Assembly: GCF_013377275.1 (NCBI RefSeq) | Contig: NZ_CP016615.1 | Location: 1,312,830-1,376,829, forward strand | Direction of reading: 5' to 3' | From: Vespertiliibacter pulmonis | Lineage (GTDB): Bacteria; Pseudomonadota; Gammaproteobacteria; Enterobacterales; Pasteurellaceae | Length of the DNA stretch: 64,000 nucleotides | Part shown: positions 59,348 through 64,000 of the stretch, in pieces | How positions within the stretch are numbered: the first letter of the stretch is position 1 | How the letters are laid out: each line of letters starts with the position of its first letter | Translations under genes and position numbers: made by a program | The notes under the pieces: model-generated | Seen by the model: the letters and a program-made list of their open reading frames with translations, nothing else | The model's database searches: none | What the model was told of the DNA's origin: nothing

Positions 59348-59466
59348 TTCCTGATGGCCAGAGTGCTGTGGTCCCACCTGACTCCATACCGAACTCAGAA
59401 GTGAAACGCAGTAATGCCGATGGTAGTGTGGGGATTCCCCATGTGAGAGTAGGGCACCATCAGGGT
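59348..59466 (+). rRNA. rrf: 5S ribosomal RNA
   Basis: Closing stem CCTGATGG / CCATCAGG; internal GTGGTCCCACCTGACTCCAT, CCGAACTCAGAAGTGAAACG and CGATGGTAGTGTGGGG are the conserved 5S blocks. About 119 nt, 182 bases after 23S. Confidence 0.95.
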
Positions 59467-59475
59467 TTTATAGAT

Positions 59476-59506
59476 AACCCCAAGGTTGAGAGACCTTGGG
59501 GTTTTT
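59476..59506 (+). terminator. rrn operon terminator
   Basis: AACCCCAAGGT / ACCTTGGGGTT with a 6-base loop and T5, 10 bases after 5S. The stretch 59507-59729 behind it shows no gene. Confidence 0.92.
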
Positions 59507-59729
59507 GCTATGGGGAAATAATTAAAGTAATAATAGGCGTGTTTTATAAGCAATATCAAAACAAAAAGTCTGAAGAAAAAGAACAGACTTTTACAAAACA
59601 AATCAACTTGCTTTAATAAATAACCTCTTCACAAATAAAGTAATAATTATGAATTGCCCGCTGAATTGAAGGGATAAAATTCTTAAATCCTATCGCATTT
59701 ATGTTACGACTAACACTAATTTATCTAGA

Positions 59730-59993
59730 TTATAGGGCAACTTGGGGAAAGAATTTTTCACTGATTGAGATAAACTCAGATAACGTGATTGTTTTAAACG
59801 GAACATTTAATCCTCTTGCTTTTATATCGTTTTCAAGTACAAAAACATTAGAAATATTGGCAAAAAGATTGGGGAATTTAACCGCTTGTAGCACACCGTT
59901 TTGCCATAGGACTAACGCATCATTATCGGTAATTTGATGAAGTAATTGAGTGAGCTCATTAGGGGTATAATTGGCTTGTGAAAGGTATATATT
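59730..59993 (-). pseudogene. tusB: tusB (sulfurtransferase TusBCD subunit) remnant without a start codon
   Basis: The minus-strand frame ending at TAA 59730-59732 translates to YLSQANYTPNELTQLLHQIT, DNDALVLWQNGVLQAV, VFVLENDIKARGL and FISISEKFFPQVAL, a clear match to TusB/DsrH, a subunit of the sulfur relay for 2-thiouridine in tRNA. The frame is open for 88 codons after a TGA at 59994-59996, but ATG, GTG and TTG are missing at the expected start. The first in-frame candidate is a GTG in the middle of the gene. A one-base loss in the CCTTTC run near 59976 would restore YTFSQANY. tusC and tusD are not adjacent; dxr lies upstream. Confidence 0.8.
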
Positions 59994-60001
59994 TCAATAT
60001 A

Positions 60002-60039
60002 TTAGGCTAAAGTATTATAAATAGCATACTTTAGCCTAT
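60002..60039. terminator. Hairpin between dxr and the tusB remnant
   Basis: TAGGCTAAAGTAT / ATACTTTAGCCTA, perfect 13-bp arms with a 10-base loop. Placed as the likely terminator of the minus-strand dxr, although the T run is poor. Confidence 0.6.
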
Positions 60040-60061
60040 ATTTATGGAGTGGGATAATATT

Positions 60062-61252
60062 TTATTTTTGTAATATTACTTGTTCTGCAAGAGTTCGAGC
60101 AAGTTTATCAATATGAATTACATCTTGTATTTCGGTAATTTGAATGGGGGCAATATTTTCAATTACACTGCGATTTACTTCAATAATATCGGTAAACGTA
60201 ATATGATTATTTAGGAAGGCTTCTACTGAAATTTCATTTGCTGCATTCATCGCTGTTGTTGCATATTGTCCTTCAGCAAAAGCATCAATAGCAAGCTTAA
60301 GATTAGGGTAGCGTTTAAAATCAGGTTCAATAAAGGTTAGTTCTTTTAGTTGAAAGAAATCAAGGGGGGCAACGCCTGAAGTTATTCGTTCTGGGTATGC
60401 CATTGTGTGTGCAATAGGTGTTCGCATATCTGGATTTCCCATTTGAGCAATAACACTGCCATCTATGTAGCGTACCATTGAGTGTATAATAGATTGAGGG
60501 TGAATAATAATTTCCATTTCATCGGCAGTGGCATTAAAAAGCCAGCGAGCTTCAATATACTCTAAGCCTTTATTCATCATAGTTGCAGAATCAACAGAAA
60601 TTTTTCTTCCCATTGACCAGTTTGGATGAGAAATGGCTTGCGAAGGCGTAATAGTTGAAAATTCAGATAATGGTTTCTCTCTAAATGGTCCTCCTGAACC
60701 TGTTAAAATAATTTTATTTACACCTAATCTAGAAAGTGGGCAGGATCCTATTTTTTCTTGTGCTTCAAGGGGAAGTGATTGAAAAATAGCATTATGTTCG
60801 CTATCAACTGGAAGTAATTTTGCACCAGATTTTCGTGCTTCATCAATAAATAGCTGCCCACAAGTTACAAGTGATTCTTTATTAGCAAGCAGAACTTTTT
60901 TTCCTGCTTTAATGGCTGAAAGCGTTGGTAATAAGCCAGCCGCTCCAACAATGGCTGCCATTACTATATCAACATCAGAGTGTGCAGAAAGCTCACAAAT
61001 AGCTTGTTGCCCACTTAATACTTCTGTTTTTAAATGTAATGCGGTTAAATTTTGTTTTAATATATCAGCTGATTTTTGATCGGCAAGGGCAACAAATTGG
61101 GGATGAAAGCGTTGGCATTGTTCGGTTATCAGGGCAATGTTTTTGTTACCAACTAATGCAAAAACTTGATATTTTTCAGGATTTTGTTCAATCACTGAAA
61201 GCGTGCTAGTTCCAATAGAGCCTGTTGAGCCTAAAATTACAATTTTTTTCAT
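60062..61252 (-). CDS. dxr: 1-deoxy-D-xylulose 5-phosphate reductoisomerase
   Basis: 396-aa second enzyme of the MEP isoprenoid pathway, NADPH-dependent. NADPH site [12 protein letters not shown] at residues 7-18; [10 protein letters not shown]; metal and substrate residues in [38 protein letters not shown] and KGLEYIEA. The ATG at 61252 gives the family N-terminus MKKIVILG; the frame from 61288 adds 12 residues reading through a USS. IspG of the same pathway lies at 31305. Confidence 0.96.
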   Translation of the reverse strand: MKKIVILGSTGSIGTSTLSVIEQNPEKYQVFALVGNKNIALITEQCQRFHPQFVALADQKSADILKQNLTALHLKTEVLSGQQAICELSAHSDVDIVMAAIVGAAGLLPTLSAIKAGKKVLLANKESLVTCGQLFIDEARKSGAKLLPVDSEHNAIFQSLPLEAQEKIGSCPLSRLGVNKIILTGSGGPFREKPLSEFSTITPSQAISHPNWSMGRKISVDSATMMNKGLEYIEARWLFNATADEMEIIIHPQSIIHSMVRYIDGSVIAQMGNPDMRTPIAHTMAYPERITSGVAPLDFFQLKELTFIEPDFKRYPNLKLAIDAFAEGQYATTAMNAANEISVEAFLNNHITFTDIIEVNRSVIENIAPIQITEIQDVIHIDKLARTLAEQVILQK

Positions 61253-61318
61253 CTTATATTTCCAATGAGTAAGCGGTAAGTTTTGCAAAAGTTTTACAGT
61301 AAAGCACCGCTTGTGTTA

Positions 61319-63523
61319 TTAATGTGATAGACGTTTTGCTTCAATAACCGCATCTAACTGCATAATACGACTTAAGAGTTTTTGAAGTAGTTCAATATTG
61401 CTTAATTCAATTTCAATATCCATTGTTGCAATACTACGTTTAGTATCGGTACGGCTTGCAATACTTAATACATTGATTTTTTCATTTGCCATAATGCTAC
61501 TGATATCTCTTAATAAACCATTACGATCGTTTGCAATGATACGGATAACAAGGCTAAAGCCTGCTGCGTAATTTTCTCCCCATTCTGCTTCAACAACACG
61601 TTCAGGGCTATGGCTTGAGAGTTCATAAAGCTGATCACAATCAGCTTGATGAATTGAAATCCCCCGCCCTTGAGTGATATAGCCAAGGATTTCATCACCA
61701 GGAATTGGCTGGCAACAACGAGCAATATGGTGCATTAAATTTCCTACACCTTCAACAACTACAATGCTATTTTTCTGTTTTGGCGTATTTTGTGCTTTAT
61801 TCGCTACAAATTTTAGAATAGCTTGATCTACCTGCTCTGCGGAAGGTTTAACTAATTTATTTTGTAAATAGTGCATTAAGGCGTTAAGACGGATATCGCC
61901 ACTTCCAATCCCAGCATAGAGATCATCGATTTGCTTTAAGTTATAGCGAGGTAAGGCATATTCTTCAATCTGCTTTTGTGAAAAATTGAATTTTATCATT
62001 TCTGCTTCAAGGGCTTCTTTACCAATTGGAATATTCTTTTCTCGATCAAGTTTTTTAAACCAAGCGATAATTTTTGAACGAGCTTTTGCTGTTTGAATAA
62101 AGCCCTGATTTGGATTGAGCCAATCACGGCTAGGGTTTGGATTTTTCTGGGTAATAATATCAACTTGATCGCCCATTTGTAGCTGGTAATTAAATGGTAC
62201 AATACGGCCAGCAACTTTTGCTCCAATGCAGCGATGTCCTATTTCACTATGAATAGCATAGGCGAAATCGAGCGGCGTAGCACCTTTGGCAAGATCAATA
62301 ACTTCTCCTTTAGGGGTAAAAACATAAACACGATCATCAAATATTTGAGAACGCATTTCTTCCATCATATCACTAGAGTCAGCAATATCTTTTTGCCAAT
62401 CAAGTAGTTTGCGTAGCCAAACAATTTTTTCTTCATAGCCTGAACGAACGGACCCCGCTCCTTCTTTGTATTTCCAGTGTGCGGCAACGCCAAGTTCAGC
62501 ATCATTATGCATTTGTTGTGTCCGAATTTGGATTTCGATAGTTTTATTTGCTTTACCTAGCACTACCGTATGAATAGATTGATAGCCATTGGGCTTTGGA
62601 TTAGAAATATAATCATCAAAATGTTCAGACAAATGTTGATATTGAGTATGAATAATTCCTAAAGCGGTATAACAATCTTCTAGCGTTGGTACAATAACTC
62701 GTACAGCCCTTACGTCAAAAAGTTGTTCAAAGGTCAAATGCTTTTTCTGCATTTTTTTCCATATACTATAAATATGTTTGGGGCGGCCATATACTTGTAC
62801 TTCATTGAGTTCATCTTTGAGGTAAGCGGTGAGTTCAAACACAAAGTTTGCAATATAGCGTTCACGATCTAATCGCCGTTCATTGAGAGAATATTTTGCA
62901 ATTTGACGATATTCCTGCGGGTGCAATGCTCGAAAACAATAATCTTCTAATTCCCATTTTAATTGTCCAATTCCAAGTCGATTAGCAAGGGGGGCATAAA
63001 TTTGAGAACATTCTTTTGCAGCAAGTACAAGGTCTTCTTCACTATAGTGTTCATTATCACGTAAATAAATAATCCGTTCAGCTAGTTTAATAACAACGCA
63101 ACGGAAATCATCAACCATTGCTAGTAGCATTCGGCGGACGTTATCAATTTGTAAATCAGAGGCTTTATGTGCATTGAGCTGGCGAACATTATCCATTTCT
63201 AATACGCCTTTGACTAAATTTTTGACGGCATTTCCAAATTTTTCTTTGATTTCGACAAGGTCAAGAACGTGATGCTTAACAAGTGGAAAAAGTAGGGCAG
63301 CAACTAGGCTTTCATCATCCATATTTAAATTATATAGGATTTCGACAAGCTCAATACCTGACCAAATCAAGTGAAATTGATCAGTATCTAGTTTTTCTTG
63401 AGCATACCGCCAAGCGATTAATAATTCTTCAAAAGTCATCTGGGGAAGCTGTAAACCTGCACTCCAACTTGCTAACTCAAAATTGTTAGGATCAAGTAAA
63501 TGTGAATGACGAATAGCAACCAT
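61319..63523 (-). CDS. relA: (p)ppGpp synthetase RelA (GTP pyrophosphokinase)
   Basis: 734-aa stringent-response enzyme activated on ribosomes carrying uncharged tRNA. The N-terminal pseudo-hydrolase domain has LLFPLVKHH in place of the HD motif, which marks RelA rather than SpoT. The synthetase domain shows RPKHIYSIWKKMQ, DVRAVRVIVP and NPKGYQSIHTVV (as NPKPNGYQSIHTVV). Then TGS (VFTPKGEVIDLAKGATPLDF), the zinc-finger region with CCQPIPGDEI, and a C-terminal ACT domain. A USS inverted pair (about 61267-61312) lies between it and dxr. Confidence 0.96.
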   Translation of the reverse strand: MVAIRHSHLLDPNNFELASWSAGLQLPQMTFEELLIAWRYAQEKLDTDQFHLIWSGIELVEILYNLNMDDESLVAALLFPLVKHHVLDLVEIKEKFGNAVKNLVKGVLEMDNVRQLNAHKASDLQIDNVRRMLLAMVDDFRCVVIKLAERIIYLRDNEHYSEEDLVLAAKECSQIYAPLANRLGIGQLKWELEDYCFRALHPQEYRQIAKYSLNERRLDRERYIANFVFELTAYLKDELNEVQVYGRPKHIYSIWKKMQKKHLTFEQLFDVRAVRVIVPTLEDCYTALGIIHTQYQHLSEHFDDYISNPKPNGYQSIHTVVLGKANKTIEIQIRTQQMHNDAELGVAAHWKYKEGAGSVRSGYEEKIVWLRKLLDWQKDIADSSDMMEEMRSQIFDDRVYVFTPKGEVIDLAKGATPLDFAYAIHSEIGHRCIGAKVAGRIVPFNYQLQMGDQVDIITQKNPNPSRDWLNPNQGFIQTAKARSKIIAWFKKLDREKNIPIGKEALEAEMIKFNFSQKQIEEYALPRYNLKQIDDLYAGIGSGDIRLNALMHYLQNKLVKPSAEQVDQAILKFVANKAQNTPKQKNSIVVVEGVGNLMHHIARCCQPIPGDEILGYITQGRGISIHQADCDQLYELSSHSPERVVEAEWGENYAAGFSLVIRIIANDRNGLLRDISSIMANEKINVLSIASRTDTKRSIATMDIEIELSNIELLQKLLSRIMQLDAVIEAKRLSH

Positions 63524-63799
63524 AATTCCTCCGAAGAATAGGTAATCAAAAGGGGATTTCGAGCTGAGATGATTCAGTCAAAATAAGTAAATATTATAAC
63601 GGAAAACTCACTTAAGTTGGGGTTATTTCATCATTTTGTCAAAGTCGAAAACTAGATATCAAAAAAGAGATGAAACTTACCGTTTGTCATTTATTCATTA
63701 TTAAACCAACTACCTATTAAGACAATAATTTGCACCTTAAACGACGATTGATTAGAATAGGCTATTTGCGAGCGTTGCTCGATTTATTTGTGGGTAATA

Positions 63800-64000
63800 A
63801 TGACAATTTTAGCTTTAGGCATTAATCATAAAACAGCATCTGTAAGTTTGCGAGAAAAAGTCGCTTTCGTTGAAAACAAACGCCAACTTGCCTTAACGCA
63901 AATTCAACAGCGTGAGATTGCCGAAAGTGTTGTTATTCTTTCCACCTGTAACCGAACTGAGCTTTATTTTCACAATGCTCAAGTCCCCCCTCAAGAAGAT
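63800..64000 (+). CDS. hemA: Glutamyl-tRNA reductase HemA, 3' truncated by window edge
   Basis: First 67 codons of the enzyme that reduces glutamyl-tRNA to glutamate-1-semialdehyde for tetrapyrrole synthesis. [20 protein letters not shown] and [11 protein letters not shown] with the catalytic Cys50 are diagnostic. The frame is open to the window end. TGGGTAATA before the ATG is a weak ribosome-binding site. It is divergent from relA across 276 bases in which no other gene is seen. Having hemA shows a de novo heme route at this step. Confidence 0.95.
   Translation, partial: MTILALGINHKTASVSLREKVAFVENKRQLALTQIQQREIAESVVILSTCNRTELYFHNAQVPPQED

Noticed and set aside
59701-59937. Plus-strand 78-codon frame between the rrn operon and dxr
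   Set aside because: The opposite strand encodes a clear TusB sequence over the same bases; the plus frame is its shadow.

Overview
The window is a chromosomal segment of a Pasteurellaceae bacterium. The gene set and gene order are of that family (argR/mdh, proQ-prc, rodZ-ispG-hisS-yfgM, queCDE, relA/hemA, and a 16S-tRNA-Glu-23S-5S operon), and the DNA is AT-rich. The 9-mer ACAAGCGGT and its shorter core AAGCGGT recur between genes, very often as inverted pairs that form hairpins. This is the uptake signal sequence of the Actinobacillus pleuropneumoniae / Mannheimia / Bibersteinia branch rather than the Haemophilus influenzae type. The species cannot be named from sequence reading alone.

Layout. 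1-1918: end of ettA, a small K+ channel gene and grxD. 1953-8321: a mobile element of 6.35 kb with perfect 26-bp terminal inverted repeats and an 8-bp target duplication (AAATTTTT), inserted into the hairpin terminator between grxD and srmB. It carries two different IS1595-type transposase genes (one broken by an in-frame TGA), a type II restriction-modification module with a controller protein and a C-box, a second CI-like regulator upstream of the methylase, an unknown gene, and two coiled-coil plus winged-helix proteins. 8354-25652: housekeeping genes (srmB, holD-rimI, rsmC, pth, ychF, argR/mdh, cnoX, trxB, proQ-prc, ldtD, mepK, gloC, mlaA). 25728-28137: minus-strand yidB-like gene, a frameshifted kdsB, epmC and a nitroreductase gene. 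28246-43253: sppA, rodZ-ispG-hisS-yfgM, pnuC, hda-ccmABCD, a DASS transporter, pgk-fba and an orphan, motif-degenerate sapF. 43420-50427: a nitroreductase, a decayed IS1016 transposase, and a urocanate-catabolic cluster (hutU, a YjiH-like transporter, hutG, hutI) without hutH and behind a perfect CRP palindrome. 50539-53697: gor and queCDE under a preQ1-I riboswitch. 54100-59506: a complete rrn operon. 59730-64000: a start-less tusB remnant, dxr, relA and the first 67 codons of hemA.

The most interesting unit is the 1953-8321 element: a restriction-modification island packaged as an IS1595-type transposon, with dual regulators and accessory DNA-binding-like proteins. The hut cluster without histidine ammonia-lyase, the kdsB frameshift and the tusB remnant are secondary points. 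Start codons were moved from the longest open frame to an internal start wherever a ribosome-binding site or family length favoured it. All family assignments come from reading motifs and remembered family sequences; no database search was run.
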